Position numbers and translations under genes: made by a program | Notes under the pieces: generated by a model | Seen by the model: only the letters and a program-made list of their open reading frames with translations | Told to the model about the DNA's origin: nothing | The model's database searches: none | Part shown: piece after piece, positions 1 to 9,426 of the stretch | Layout: the number at the start of each line of letters is the position of its first letter | Numbering within the stretch: position 1 is the first letter of the stretch | From: CAYNFR01 sp964616755 | GTDB lineage: Bacteria; Bacteroidota; Bacteroidia; Chitinophagales; Saprospiraceae | DNA length: 64,000 nt | Assembly (NCBI GenBank): GCA_964616755.1 | Contig: CAZTSI010000015.1 | Location: 3,639-67,638 of the forward strand | Direction: 5' to 3'

Positions 1-484
1 AGCTTGTAGAATTATTGATATCGGTTATTTTGATCTAAGGCAACAAGAAGATCAACAATCGAAGCTCAAAGAAATTTTTCTACAACTACAAGAAGTGATA
101 GAAACTTATTTACCTAGCCACATGGCCATCGAGGCGCCCTTCTTTGGAAAGAATGTTCAATCAATGCTTAAGTTGGGTCGTGCACAAGGTGTTGCCATGG
201 CTGCCGCCATGACCATGGGTATTCAGATTACCGAATACTCACCAAAAAAAATTAAGCAAGCCATAACGGGAAATGGCAATGCGTCAAAAGAGCAAGTTTG
301 TGCGATGCTGAAGCAACGCATGGGCTTAGTATTAGAAGATAAATATTTAGATGCCTCTGATGCCTTGGCCGTTGCAGTTTGTCATTGGCAGCAAATGAAT
401 GATCCGTCCACTTCGAATACTTCAAAAAAATACAATGGATGGGCTAATTATATCAAAGAAAACACTTCTCGAGTCTCTAAATAA
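1..484 (+). CDS. ruvC: Holliday junction endodeoxyribonuclease RuvC, 5' end cut by window edge
   Basis: RuvC cuts four-way DNA junctions during recombinational repair, with RuvAB. The reading frame is open from base 2, so the N-terminus with the first catalytic Asp lies outside the window; the GTG at 95 is internal, not a start. Upstream residues read CRIIDIGYFDL, which fits the second strand of the RNase H-like fold. The second acidic residue is the Glu in AIEAPFFGKN and the last pair is in DASDALAVAV (DxxDA), so the visible active site is intact. The C-terminus has a short Ser/Thr-rich tail. The stop overlaps the convergent HIT gene by 8 bp. Identification rests on family motifs and is firm. 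Confidence 0.93.
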   Translation, partial: ACRIIDIGYFDLRQQEDQQSKLKEIFLQLQEVIETYLPSHMAIEAPFFGKNVQSMLKLGRAQGVAMAAAMTMGIQITEYSPKKIKQAITGNGNASKEQVCAMLKQRMGLVLEDKYLDASDALAVAVCHWQQMNDPSTSNTSKKYNGWANYIKENTSRVSK

Positions 485-872
485 GATTGCCTTGGATAAT
501 CTTAGCCATCTTGGCTAGCTCATCACTTTTTAAATGAAGTTTGGCACGTGTTAGATCCATATCGCTCAATGAGCTGATAGGCATCAGATGAACGTGAGCA
601 TGAGGAACTTCTAACCCTACTACTGACATGCCTACTCTATCGCAATCAAAACTCTTCTTAATACTAGCGGCCACTTTTTTTGTAAATAACATTAATGCAA
701 CATACGAGTCATCATCAAGTTCGAATAATCGATCCACTTCTATTTTAGGCACCACAAGAACATGACCTTTGGTAACAGGTGAGATATCCATGAAGGCAAT
801 ATGTCCATCATCTTCCGCAACCTTATGACAAGGAATCTGCCCCAAAATGATTTGACTAAAAATACTTGGCAT
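477..872 (-). CDS. HIT family protein (histidine triad nucleotide hydrolase)
   Basis: This 131-residue protein has the full Hint-type HIT fold length. The signature HAHVHLMPI (HxHxHxx) is near residue 91, the middle His of the triad being the expected nucleophile toward nucleoside phosphoramidates or related nucleotides. The N-terminal FSQIILGQIP and GHVLVVPK segments are typical of the family. The natural substrate is not known. It lies 7 bp downstream of greA on the same strand, so the two are probably co-transcribed, an arrangement I recall from other Bacteroidota. Its 3' end overlaps the end of ruvC by 8 bp (convergent). Confidence 0.92.
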   Translation of the reverse strand: MPSIFSQIILGQIPCHKVAEDDGHIAFMDISPVTKGHVLVVPKIEVDRLFELDDDSYVALMLFTKKVAASIKKSFDCDRVGMSVVGLEVPHAHVHLMPISSLSDMDLTRAKLHLKSDELAKMAKIIQGNLI

Positions 873-879
873 CTTAAGA

Positions 880-1356
880 TTAGCTCAAGGAAATACGAAT
901 TACCTCAAATTTCATTTCTCCAGCAGGAGTTTGCACCGTAGCTACATCCCCTACCTTCTTGCCAATCAATCCTTGACCAATTGGTGAGTCGACAGATATC
1001 TTTTTCTCTTTGACATTCGCCTCACTTTCAGACACAATGGTATATTCCATGTCTTTGTTCATTTTGAGGTTTTTAATAAGTACTTTGGTCAATATGGATA
1101 CTTGAGAAGTATCGACTTTAGCAGGATCAATAACTTGTGCATTCGCAATTACTTTATCTAATTCATTGATTTTCATTTCGAGCATCCCCTGCGCATCTTT
1201 CGCGGCATCGTATTCGGCATTTTCTGACAGGTCACCCTTCTCTCTTGCTTCGGCTATTGCGCGTGCTGCCTCTTTGCGACCTTCGGTCTTAAGATTGTCC
1301 AATTCAGCCTTTATTCTAGAGTATCCAGATGGTGTTAGGTAGACTATTTTACTCAT
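880..1356 (-). CDS. greA: Transcription elongation factor GreA
   Basis: GreA rescues backtracked RNA polymerase by stimulating cleavage of the extruded RNA 3' end. The 158-residue length is normal. The N-terminal coiled coil (about residues 1-75) carries the tip motif ENAEYDAAK with the acidic residues that reach the polymerase active site (DLSENAEYD). The C-terminal FKBP-like domain contains SPIGQGLIGKKVGD, which is the family hallmark. The ATG at 1354-1356 gives the canonical start MSKIVYLT. It is the first gene of a likely greA-HIT unit. Confidence 0.95.
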   Translation of the reverse strand: MSKIVYLTPSGYSRIKAELDNLKTEGRKEAARAIAEAREKGDLSENAEYDAAKDAQGMLEMKINELDKVIANAQVIDPAKVDTSQVSILTKVLIKNLKMNKDMEYTIVSESEANVKEKKISVDSPIGQGLIGKKVGDVATVQTPAGEMKFEVIRISLS

Positions 1357-1469
1357 AAGTATAGATAATAAGGTACAACAATTAAAAAAGACGTCTTCTG
1401 CATTAAGCTTTCAAGAACGCCTCTGCGGCAAAATTAGTTTATTCCGACCTAAAAAACTCCCCTATCGCT

Positions 1470-2411
1470 TCATTTCAATAGTTGGTGGTAGGTCATAATT
1501 TTTTCTAACAATACTTTTGCGATACTAATTAACGACTGTTCTGTCCAGCCTGCAATATGAGGGGTAATGATGACTTTAGGGTGATCAATTAATGACTTGT
1601 AAAGCTTTTTTTCTGCTCTAGACCAAGTTTCTGGCTTTTCATTCTCGATCACATCAAGAGCTGCGGACGATATCTGCTCTGATCGAAGTGCCGCTAATAG
1701 ATCCGTAGAACTAAGGATTAAACCACGCGAAGTATTGATAATCATCACACCCCGCTTACAAGCTACAAACATAGATTTATTAGCAAAATTTATTGTTTCG
1801 TCCGTAAGCGGCAGATGAATCGAAATTACATCACTTGTTGATAACAAGGCGGAAAGGCTTGTAAGCTGCACAAAGGATAGCTCTTCTGGTACTTGATCAA
1901 GATATTTATCGTAGGCGACCACATGCACGTTGAGACCCGTTAATTTTGATGCAAACGCCTTTCCTGTGTGCCCCAGTCCAATGATACCTATACGCTTACC
2001 CATTAATTCGATTCCTCTGTTGGCTTCACGATTCCATGCATATTTTTTCAATTCGGCATTTGCGCGAGCTATATTATTCGTAAGGCATAGTAGCATGCCC
2101 AAGCAGTGTTCCCCTACCGCATTAGCATTCCCCTCTGGCGAGTTGATGATCCTAATATTAAGCTTTTTAGCGTGCTCAAGGTCGAAAATATCAAGGCCTG
2201 ATCCCAATCTTCCTATCCACAACAGGTGACATGCCTTTTGAAGAAACGGCTTGTCACAAATTATCTTACTGTTAACAATCAACCCTTGATAATTGCCCAC
2301 TACATTCTTCACATTTTCGTAAGACATGTCGGGAAAGTAATCTACAGTAGCTATTTGCCCTAACCCGTCAATTAATAAATCATGAACCCTATCTGTAATT
2401 AAAATGCGCAT
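1470..2411 (-). CDS. D-isomer-specific 2-hydroxyacid dehydrogenase (SerA-like, short form)
   Basis: An NAD-dependent oxidoreductase of the D-2-hydroxyacid dehydrogenase family, 313 residues, the length of the short form without ACT domain. The Rossmann motif GIIGLGHTGKAF lies near residue 142. The catalytic Arg is in NTSRGLIL, the Glu in DVIENEKPE and the His in TPHIAGWT, so the triad is complete. Substrate cannot be fixed from sequence: 3-phosphoglycerate, glycerate/hydroxypyruvate and lactate-type enzymes share these motifs, and there is no serC or other serine gene beside it. It stands alone, divergent from carB across a 197-bp AT-rich spacer. Confidence 0.86.
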   Translation of the reverse strand: MRILITDRVHDLLIDGLGQIATVDYFPDMSYENVKNVVGNYQGLIVNSKIICDKPFLQKACHLLWIGRLGSGLDIFDLEHAKKLNIRIINSPEGNANAVGEHCLGMLLCLTNNIARANAELKKYAWNREANRGIELMGKRIGIIGLGHTGKAFASKLTGLNVHVVAYDKYLDQVPEELSFVQLTSLSALLSTSDVISIHLPLTDETINFANKSMFVACKRGVMIINTSRGLILSSTDLLAALRSEQISSAALDVIENEKPETWSRAEKKLYKSLIDHPKVIITPHIAGWTEQSLISIAKVLLEKIMTYHQLLK

Positions 2412-2584
2412 ATGTCCCTATTGCCAAATTATTATTCCACGGATCAAATCACCTACAAAAGATATAGTCACATATCATTTATATCCAAAATAATTTGTTG
2501 GCTATTGATACAATCTAGCCTTATTTTTTTTATAACTTCTAGATAATTAATTCTTTACAAATGTAGGGTTTTGTCATAGATATT

Positions 2585-2592
2585 TATATTTG
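2585..2592 (+). promoter_or_regulatory. Candidate Bacteroidota -7 promoter element for carB
   Basis: The octamer TATATTTG is an exact match to the TAnnTTTG -7 element described for Bacteroidota sigma-ABfr promoters. It ends 16 bp before the carB ATG, which would give a very short leader. No good -33 TTTG element is visible at the usual spacing, so this is only a candidate. Confidence 0.35.
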
Positions 2593-2608
2593 CGAAACTT
2601 TCAAAACC

Positions 2609-5446
2609 ATGCCAAAGGACACTTCCATCAAATCAGTACTGATTATTGGCAGCGGGCCGATAATCATCGGACAAGCTTGTGAATTCGATTATGCTGGATC
2701 TCAAGCATCAAGATCTCTTCGGGAAGAAGGTATTGAGGTAACGCTGATCAACTCCAATCCAGCTACCATTATGACGGATCCCGTAACCGCCGATCACATT
2801 TATCTTTTGCCCCTAACGGTCGAAAACATCGAACACATTTTAAGAGAACGTCATATTGATGCTGTTCTTCCAACTATGGGAGGACAGACAGCTTTGAATC
2901 TTGCTATCGAAGCCGGGAAACAAGGAATTTGGGAAAAATATAATGTCCGCTTAATTGGTGTGGACTTAGATGCTATCGAACTTACAGAAAATCGCGAAGC
3001 TTTCAAACAACATGTCCAAAAATTGGGAATGTCCGTCGCCCCCTCATTTATAGCGAATTCATTTTTAGAGGGGAAAGAAGCTGGGCAAAAGATTGGCTTC
3101 CCGCTTGTCATCCGCCCATCTTACACTTTGGGAGGTACAGGGGCTGGATTCGTCTATAAATCAGAAGAATTTGATGAAGCTTTGAAGAGAGGTTTGGACG
3201 CCTCACCTACGCATGAAGTCTTGGTAGAGAAAGCCGTATTTGGCTGGAAAGAGTTTGAACTTGAATTATTGAGAGATAGATTGGATAATGTTGTTATTAT
3301 TTGTACGGTAGAAAACATGGATCCGATGGGTATTCATACAGGGGATAGTATTACCGTAGCCCCTGCTATGACCTTGTCAGATACAGAATATCAGCGTATG
3401 CGAAATGATGCAATCACAATGATGCGCTCGCTAGGTAATTTTGCCGGAGGTTGCAATGTTCAATTTGCCATAAATCCCGAGACAGAAGAAATTATACCAA
3501 TAGAAATAAACCCAAGAGTATCGCGCTCCTCTGCCCTTGCCAGCAAAGCGACAGGGTATCCTATCGCTAAGATCGCGGCAAAACTCGCCATTGGCTATTC
3601 ATTGGATGAATTAAAAAATCAAATTACTAAAACAACATCGGCCTATTTTGAGCCGTCTCTGGACTACGTAATCGTCAAAATGCCGCGATGGAATTTTGAA
3701 AAATTTCAAGGCTCATCGGATACTCTAGGCCTTCAGATGAAATCGGTGGGAGAGGTCATGGGCATCGGAAGATCATTCAAAGAGGCGCTTCAAAAAGCAT
3801 GTCAATCGCTCGAAAATAATCGACATGGACTAGGAGCTGATATGAAAGAATGGTTACGGACAGAAGACATACTTCTTAGGCTTGAAAAGGTTAGCGATGA
3901 TCGTGTATTCAGATTAAAAGATGCCTTGAGACTAGGTGTACCAACGAAAACGGTGCAAAAGTTAACTCAAATGGATCCATGGTTTATTAAGCAAATCAAG
4001 GATCTCGTAGATATGGAGAATGCTCTTTCGCGATACAATGTACCCGAAGATATTCCGACTGATTTCTTTCGAAAACTTAAAGAAGCGGGTTATTCCGATG
4101 CACAGATTGCATGGCTTATGAGAGTAGAGGCCGAGCAGGTAACAAAACAACGCTACAAACTTGGTATCAAGAGGGTGTTCAAGACAGTAGACACATGCGC
4201 GGCAGAATTTGAAGCCGGCACTCCTTATTTCTATTCTACATTCGATGAAGAAAACGAAAGCATTAGCACCGATAATCCCAAAAAAGTTATAGTCATCGGC
4301 TCAGGACCGAACAGAATCGGTCAGGGTATAGAATTTGATTACTGCTGTGTGCACGGCCTTTTAGCCCTCAAGGAAGAAGGGTATGAATCCATTATGATCA
4401 ATTGTAATCCCGAGACAGTGTCAACGGATTTTGATATCGCAGACAAACTATATTTCGAGCCCGTATATTGGGAACACATTCGTGAGATCGTCGAACATGA
4501 AAAGCCAGAAGGGATCATTATACAACTAGGAGGACAAACGGCTCTAAAACTTGCAGAAACTTTTTATAAGAATGGTATTAAGATCATCGGCACTGATTTT
4601 CCTGATATGGATCTAGCCGAAGATAGAGGTGCATTCTCTGACTTGTTAAAAGAATTAAGCATCCCTTATCCAGAATATGGAGTAGCAGATACGGCAGAAG
4701 AAGCATTGAATATAGCTAAGCGTATCAAATATCCTGTTCTTGTCAGACCTTCCTATGTCCTCGGTGGTCAGCGAATGAAAATTGTGATCAATGACGAAGA
4801 GCTGGAGCATCAAGTCTTAAGTATTTTCAAGCATATGCCAGAAAATAAAGTCTTAGTTGATCACTTTTTAGAGCGCGCAAAAGAGGCCGAAATAGATGCT
4901 ATCTGCGATGATGATGAGGTGATGATCATGGGTATCATGGAACATATAGAACCCGCAGGCATACACTCTGGTGATAGTTCTGCGGTTTTGCCACCTTACA
5001 GTCTATCGCAAAATGTCATCGACACGATGGTAGAATACACGAAAAAGTTAGCCTTTGCTCTGAAAATTAAAGGCTTGATTAATATACAATTCGCTATTCG
5101 ACCTGAGAGAAACGGAATCGAAGAAAAGGTCTTCGTCATAGAGGCGAATCCAAGAGCTTCGCGCACCACTCCTTTTATAGGCAAAGCATACAAGGTACCT
5201 TACTTAAATATCGCTACGAAAGTTATGTTAGGCACCAAAAAACTAAAAGACTTCAAGATAGAAAACCAGCTGGAAGGATACGCTATAAAAGTGCCTGTTT
5301 TCTCTTTTGATAAGTTTCCGAATGTTGATAAGCGCCTAGGGCCGGAAATGAAGAGTACCGGAGAGATTATTCGATTTATTAAGGATACGAAAGATCCGTA
5401 TTTTAGAGAAATGGATCGCAACAGATCTATGTTCTTGTACAACTAA
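2609..5446 (+). CDS. carB: Carbamoyl-phosphate synthase large subunit, lacking the C-terminal allosteric domain
   Basis: CarB makes carbamoyl phosphate from bicarbonate, ammonia (from glutamine via CarA) and two ATP, for arginine and pyrimidine synthesis. Both ATP-grasp halves are present: half 1 begins VLIIGSGPIIIGQACEFDYA and half 2 (about residue 555) begins VIVIGSGPNRIGQGIEFDYC; each carries a PSYxLGG loop (about residues 169 and 714). The protein stops at 945 residues, soon after the second GPEMKSTGE motif, whereas the E. coli subunit has 1073. The missing part is the MGS-like domain that binds UMP and ornithine. Shorter CarB proteins are, as far as I recall, known in other Bacteroidota. 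carA is not in the window, and the arg genes lie 45 kb away. Confidence 0.95.
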   Translation: MPKDTSIKSVLIIGSGPIIIGQACEFDYAGSQASRSLREEGIEVTLINSNPATIMTDPVTADHIYLLPLTVENIEHILRERHIDAVLPTMGGQTALNLAIEAGKQGIWEKYNVRLIGVDLDAIELTENREAFKQHVQKLGMSVAPSFIANSFLEGKEAGQKIGFPLVIRPSYTLGGTGAGFVYKSEEFDEALKRGLDASPTHEVLVEKAVFGWKEFELELLRDRLDNVVIICTVENMDPMGIHTGDSITVAPAMTLSDTEYQRMRNDAITMMRSLGNFAGGCNVQFAINPETEEIIPIEINPRVSRSSALASKATGYPIAKIAAKLAIGYSLDELKNQITKTTSAYFEPSLDYVIVKMPRWNFEKFQGSSDTLGLQMKSVGEVMGIGRSFKEALQKACQSLENNRHGLGADMKEWLRTEDILLRLEKVSDDRVFRLKDALRLGVPTKTVQKLTQMDPWFIKQIKDLVDMENALSRYNVPEDIPTDFFRKLKEAGYSDAQIAWLMRVEAEQVTKQRYKLGIKRVFKTVDTCAAEFEAGTPYFYSTFDEENESISTDNPKKVIVIGSGPNRIGQGIEFDYCCVHGLLALKEEGYESIMINCNPETVSTDFDIADKLYFEPVYWEHIREIVEHEKPEGIIIQLGGQTALKLAETFYKNGIKIIGTDFPDMDLAEDRGAFSDLLKELSIPYPEYGVADTAEEALNIAKRIKYPVLVRPSYVLGGQRMKIVINDEELEHQVLSIFKHMPENKVLVDHFLERAKEAEIDAICDDDEVMIMGIMEHIEPAGIHSGDSSAVLPPYSLSQNVIDTMVEYTKKLAFALKIKGLINIQFAIRPERNGIEEKVFVIEANPRASRTTPFIGKAYKVPYLNIATKVMLGTKKLKDFKIENQLEGYAIKVPVFSFDKFPNVDKRLGPEMKSTGEIIRFIKDTKDPYFREMDRNRSMFLYN

Positions 5447-5466
5447 AACAGGTGGAATAAAATAGA

Positions 5467-7788
5467 CTATTGACTTGGCTCGCATCCATCTGCCATGATC
5501 GTTAGCTCTAAGTTGGGACCAACGGTAAATCCCGGGTTTATTTCGATAATATTAGCACTCATCATTGTATTCCCGTTCAGGGTGACAGCACCACTTGTCA
5601 CGACCAATTCTGAGGCAATAAAATTTCCTGAGACCGTTCCAGCATTAATAGTCGTTAGTGACGGGCAATTACTACTACCGCTATTTGATCCAATGACAGC
5701 TGCCGTCAAAGCAACATTATCGAGCCCAATAGTACCTGCCCATTTGCCATCGCCTCCATCCGTATAGACAAAGCGAATTCTAAAATTAGGATTAAGATGT
5801 GCCGTGATGTCCGCTGTAAACGCATCCTTACATGGCGTTGTCCAGGTCGAAGCAAAGGTGCATTTGCTCGTATTGTCATTGAGAATTGAAATCCACGTCG
5901 TCCCGTTCCAGACGTCTACATTAAAACTACTATTATTAGTTGGTTTTGGGGATTCTTTGAAAGCATGAAACATATATTCAAACGAAAGACTACCCGAATT
6001 GTACAAGCTTAAATCAACGGTAGGCGAGCTCAACGTCACTGTCCCCGTATACAATGGATGATTAATAATATCGTCATCAAAGTATGCCATGCAACTGCCA
6101 TCTATAGTTTTGGTTGTGGCATTATTTGCCCCCGTATTATAATTGTAATAGTATCTAGTGGCATCATCAAATCTCCATTCGAACTGAAGTAAGGGATCAC
6201 CGCTATTCCATGTATATTGATTAGTACTCGAAGAGACCCAGTTTTGAGGCAAAGCACAATCATTAAACGAGTAAGTCATTGTAGTACTGCATGTGCTAGA
6301 AGGTTCATCGAAGGTAGCTGTTCCAAAACAATTAACATCACTATTATCATTGGCTCTTATACGCACCGTGTTGTTGGTTGTGCCATCTGCAATTAAGTTT
6401 TGAATGACAACAACCTGAGGGCTAGTCTGCCAAGTAAAACTATTCTCGGTGCCATTAACCTCTACTTTAAATCCTGAAGATCCCCCCCCGCCAGCATGAC
6501 TAATTTCTAAACGTAAGGTATACATTGAAGGACTTCCAGGTTGACAACCTGATACGGATACATTAGATATTTCGCTGCAGGAACCCTGTATGCACTCTGA
6601 CAGACAAGTATAGCTTGGCAAGTAGGCATTTACAGAGTTTATGGAGGTCGTTGACCAACTAGAAGTATTCTGACCTACCGAAGGAGCCATAATAAAACCT
6701 GAGCCCGCGTCGTGATCAGCACCAAAATTATGTCCCATCTCATGGGATGTCAATACCCTTAATGCCCAAGCAGTAGAGGTAAAATCTTCAAGAAGTGAAT
6801 ATCGATATCCACTACAGACCGCACCGATCCAAGCCAAACCTGCTACTCCGCAGTTGCCGCCAGAACATAGATTTCGTGCTGTCCATATCGTTCCTAAATC
6901 ATGGGGCACTCCGAATCCCCCTGGCCCCCAAGAGGTAAAGCTATTCAACAAGGCTCCAGGATCCACTGAAGCAGTCCAAGGGTCACAAGTATTACATGTA
7001 GATACAAAATGGCTTACCACTTCAAACCGAATACCCTTGCTAAAAGCATTTTCGTAGTCTCCAGCCACCATATTTAAGACGGATAATGATTGATTAATGG
7101 CGCCAGATTGACCACCATGTTTGTTGACGTATAAAAAGTCTAATGCAATGGCTATTTCTACCAATCCACAACCGCTGGATTTTAATTCCTTTGAAAGCTT
7201 ATTGGCTTGTATGGTATGTTCTGTTGATGCACACTGCCATCTTTCACTTGACTTTACTACTTTATCATGTGGATAAATTACGTGCACAGAAGAAGGCAGT
7301 CCTTCTTGTATCTGGTATGCAGGCTCTATATAAAAGGCCTTTCCGTCTACATTAAAATATCCGTAAACGTAATCCTCAGCTATGCTGATTCGGGCATCTA
7401 AGCCACCGCTAATATTTCGATAGGTTTTTATATCTATATTACGAAGCGAGGTTTGGGTATCTGCCGATCGGATAGTAGCGAAATATTCAGGACTCAACAA
7501 GGAATACTCTTCTAGTCGAACGGATTTGACCTTGCCAAACAGGGGAATGTCTAACGAAATTTCCTTTGGTGTATCAGCCGACTTTAGTGCAGGTGTAGCG
7601 TTCATTTGTACTTCTACCAACTGATAAGAAGAAAAAAGTTCATCAAGATCGGATTGAACCTTATTGGAAGCCTTAAGCCGATAAGGGCTTAATGTTTGCG
7701 CAGTTGAAATGTCAGATACACAAATTACCAACAGACATTGTACAATTAACTTTATAAGACATTTGATGTATCTTACATTCATTCTCAT
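5467..7788 (-). CDS. Secreted reprolysin-like metalloprotease with C-terminal beta-stack domain
   Basis: A 773-residue exported zinc protease. A signal peptide (hydrophobic stretch at about residues 9-25) is followed by a propeptide-like region. The catalytic motif HEMGHNFGADHD (about residues 349-360) is the HExxHxxGxxHD of the metzincin reprolysin/M12B-like group, and FIMAPS supplies the Met-turn. The catalytic region is rich in Cys (CNTCD, CSGGNCG), as expected for an extracellular enzyme. After it come beta-rich segments, one resembling a MAM/galactose-binding module (about residues 500-680), and a terminal region of about 60 residues with NPGFTVGPNLELTIMADGC. That ending resembles the C-terminal stack domains found on secreted Bacteroidota proteins and recurs in the next gene. 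Outer-surface or secreted location is inferred. Confidence 0.87.
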   Translation of the reverse strand: MRMNVRYIKCLIKLIVQCLLVICVSDISTAQTLSPYRLKASNKVQSDLDELFSSYQLVEVQMNATPALKSADTPKEISLDIPLFGKVKSVRLEEYSLLSPEYFATIRSADTQTSLRNIDIKTYRNISGGLDARISIAEDYVYGYFNVDGKAFYIEPAYQIQEGLPSSVHVIYPHDKVVKSSERWQCASTEHTIQANKLSKELKSSGCGLVEIAIALDFLYVNKHGGQSGAINQSLSVLNMVAGDYENAFSKGIRFEVVSHFVSTCNTCDPWTASVDPGALLNSFTSWGPGGFGVPHDLGTIWTARNLCSGGNCGVAGLAWIGAVCSGYRYSLLEDFTSTAWALRVLTSHEMGHNFGADHDAGSGFIMAPSVGQNTSSWSTTSINSVNAYLPSYTCLSECIQGSCSEISNVSVSGCQPGSPSMYTLRLEISHAGGGGSSGFKVEVNGTENSFTWQTSPQVVVIQNLIADGTTNNTVRIRANDNSDVNCFGTATFDEPSSTCSTTMTYSFNDCALPQNWVSSSTNQYTWNSGDPLLQFEWRFDDATRYYYNYNTGANNATTKTIDGSCMAYFDDDIINHPLYTGTVTLSSPTVDLSLYNSGSLSFEYMFHAFKESPKPTNNSSFNVDVWNGTTWISILNDNTSKCTFASTWTTPCKDAFTADITAHLNPNFRIRFVYTDGGDGKWAGTIGLDNVALTAAVIGSNSGSSNCPSLTTINAGTVSGNFIASELVVTSGAVTLNGNTMMSANIIEINPGFTVGPNLELTIMADGCEPSQ

Positions 7789-7835
7789 TTTCTTTTAGGC
7801 GGTTTAACTAGCAGGCTTTGGTTATCGTTTGAGAT

Positions 7836-8495
7836 CTAGTGGCAGGGGCCTATGTCTACTTTAAATTCAGCCATTGGGCTGACGGCAAATCCAAGATTAA
7901 TGTCAATACTTTGACCAGCCTGCAAGACGACGACATTATTACTCAATATTTCTGAGGATACATTGATCGTCTGTTCGGCTAGGTATTTCTTAGAGCTTAG
8001 ATCCGATGTCAAGCTTATATTTGGTTGACAATCAGATTCATCTTTGACCCCTATTCGTACCTCAGATATGGCAAAGCAGCCACCACCCCAATTAGATAAT
8101 ATGGTCAATAACACAAATCGTGCCCGATTACCACTTAAGTCAATAATATCTTGTCCTTCATAAAAGGATGATCCTGTCGACTGGGCTATTTGAACAGTTG
8201 CCGCATTGATCCAACTAAGGCCATCATTACTTATATCAATGGCAACTTGGCGTGCACCGTTATTCAGCTGCGCAGGATGGTTAAAATTCCAGACGTGAAG
8301 CATGTCCAAAGCATAATCAAAGGTCATATCGTACATAATCCAGTGACTCTGACCCCGCGAAGCATTAGGATTAGTGCTGGGCGTGCATGAAATCCACCCA
8401 GTTTCTGTATTCGTGTTATGTCGATCTACAAAACATTGTCCTAACATCGAAGATGCCGCGAAGCAAAAAAAAGTAACAGTTATAAATAGTCGCAT
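7836..8495 (-). CDS. Secreted discoidin-like (F5/8 type C) protein with the same C-terminal stack domain
   Basis: A 219-residue exported protein. A signal peptide ends near FAASSMLGQ. Residues about 25-150 look like a galactose-binding/discoidin domain: SHWIMYDM, DISNDGLSW and ARFVLLTI followed by ISEVRIG are typical strand motifs. The last 50 residues (SLTSDLSS through DINLGFAVSPMAEFKVDIGPC) repeat the pattern of the C-terminus of the neighbouring metalloprotease, suggesting a shared export or anchoring signal. It lies 47 bp upstream of the protease gene on the same strand, so both are probably transcribed together. Ligand unknown. Confidence 0.68.
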   Translation of the reverse strand: MRLFITVTFFCFAASSMLGQCFVDRHNTNTETGWISCTPSTNPNASRGQSHWIMYDMTFDYALDMLHVWNFNHPAQLNNGARQVAIDISNDGLSWINAATVQIAQSTGSSFYEGQDIIDLSGNRARFVLLTILSNWGGGCFAISEVRIGVKDESDCQPNISLTSDLSSKKYLAEQTINVSSEILSNNVVVLQAGQSIDINLGFAVSPMAEFKVDIGPCH

Positions 8496-8860
8496 ATTAT
8501 CGAATTTTTCATTTTACATAAGACAAAAATTAAACCACTCACCCTCTCAAATTATCTGAGCTATCCGTGTTTGCCAAAAATACTTAGGGAAGGCTGAAGG
8601 CGTAGATCTCACTACACCAATAAGCTTCAGAAAATAAAATTTCTCAGGAGGAGAGTTTTACGTTAATATTTCTTAGCAATCATCTAGCTGATGATGACTA
8701 GGATCTTATATATTCGTGGGATAAATAATGAAGTCAAATGTCAATTATTTGAATAAGACTTGAGCAGGTATAAACCCTATATTTTGTTCATTTGTTCTTT
8801 ACGCAATAAATCATGGCTTCAATAATGATCTTTTCTCTAATGTATAATAGGATTTAGCCC
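8496..8860. other. Intergenic spacer between divergent genes
   Basis: A 365-bp AT-rich spacer between the divergent discoidin-protein gene and the acyltransferase gene. Both promoters should lie here. I see no RNA gene, repeat or convincing promoter pair; a TATATTTTG string near 8780 is one base off the Bacteroidota -7 consensus. Confidence 0.5.
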
Positions 8861-9412
8861 ATGAAAATGAAACGAACCATTGCTAAGTGGCTGTACAAAA
8901 TGATGGGATGGAAAGTAGATGGAGAATATCCTTATCATATTCCAAAGAAGATACTAATCGTCGCTCCGCACACCTCTTCTATGGATTTTTATGTGGGTAT
9001 TTTGATGAAGATATGGTACAATATAGAGTGCAAATTTTACGCTAAAGCGGAGCTATTCACAGGCATAAGAGGGTATTTTTTGCGTAAACTTGGGGCGCTA
9101 CCTGTAGATCGTGGAAAAAACAACAATCTTGTCAAGCAAGCTGTAAAGGACTTTTTAGAAGCCCATGAGCTCACGATATTAATCACGCCCGAAGGAACGA
9201 GGAACAAGGTAACCGAGTTTAAAACAGGGTTTTATCATATTGCACACCTAGCGCGGGTGCCCATAATTCCAGTTCAATTTGATTTTGAGCACAAGAAGAT
9301 TAGAATTTTGACGCCCTATTTCACGTCGGATAATTTGCAAGAAGACATGCGAAAGATCATGGAACTATTCAGAGGCATCAAAGGCAAATATCCCGAACGA
9401 AGTATAAGCTAA
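8861..9412 (+). CDS. PlsC-like lysophospholipid/glycerol-phosphate acyltransferase
   Basis: A 183-residue acyltransferase of the PlsC superfamily, probably acting at the inner face of the cytoplasmic membrane in phospholipid or related lipid assembly. The catalytic H(x4)D block is in APHTSSMDFY (about residue 37) and the acceptor-phosphate motif EGTR is in TPEGTRNK (about residue 107). ALPVDRG is the intermediate conserved block. It is shorter than full PlsC and has no clear transmembrane helix, like several stand-alone Bacteroidota paralogues. The acyl acceptor cannot be told from sequence. ligA starts 15 bp after its stop. Confidence 0.85.
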   Translation: MKMKRTIAKWLYKMMGWKVDGEYPYHIPKKILIVAPHTSSMDFYVGILMKIWYNIECKFYAKAELFTGIRGYFLRKLGALPVDRGKNNNLVKQAVKDFLEAHELTILITPEGTRNKVTEFKTGFYHIAHLARVPIIPVQFDFEHKKIRILTPYFTSDNLQEDMRKIMELFRGIKGKYPERSIS

Positions 9413-9426
9413 AAAACACGTTTAGA

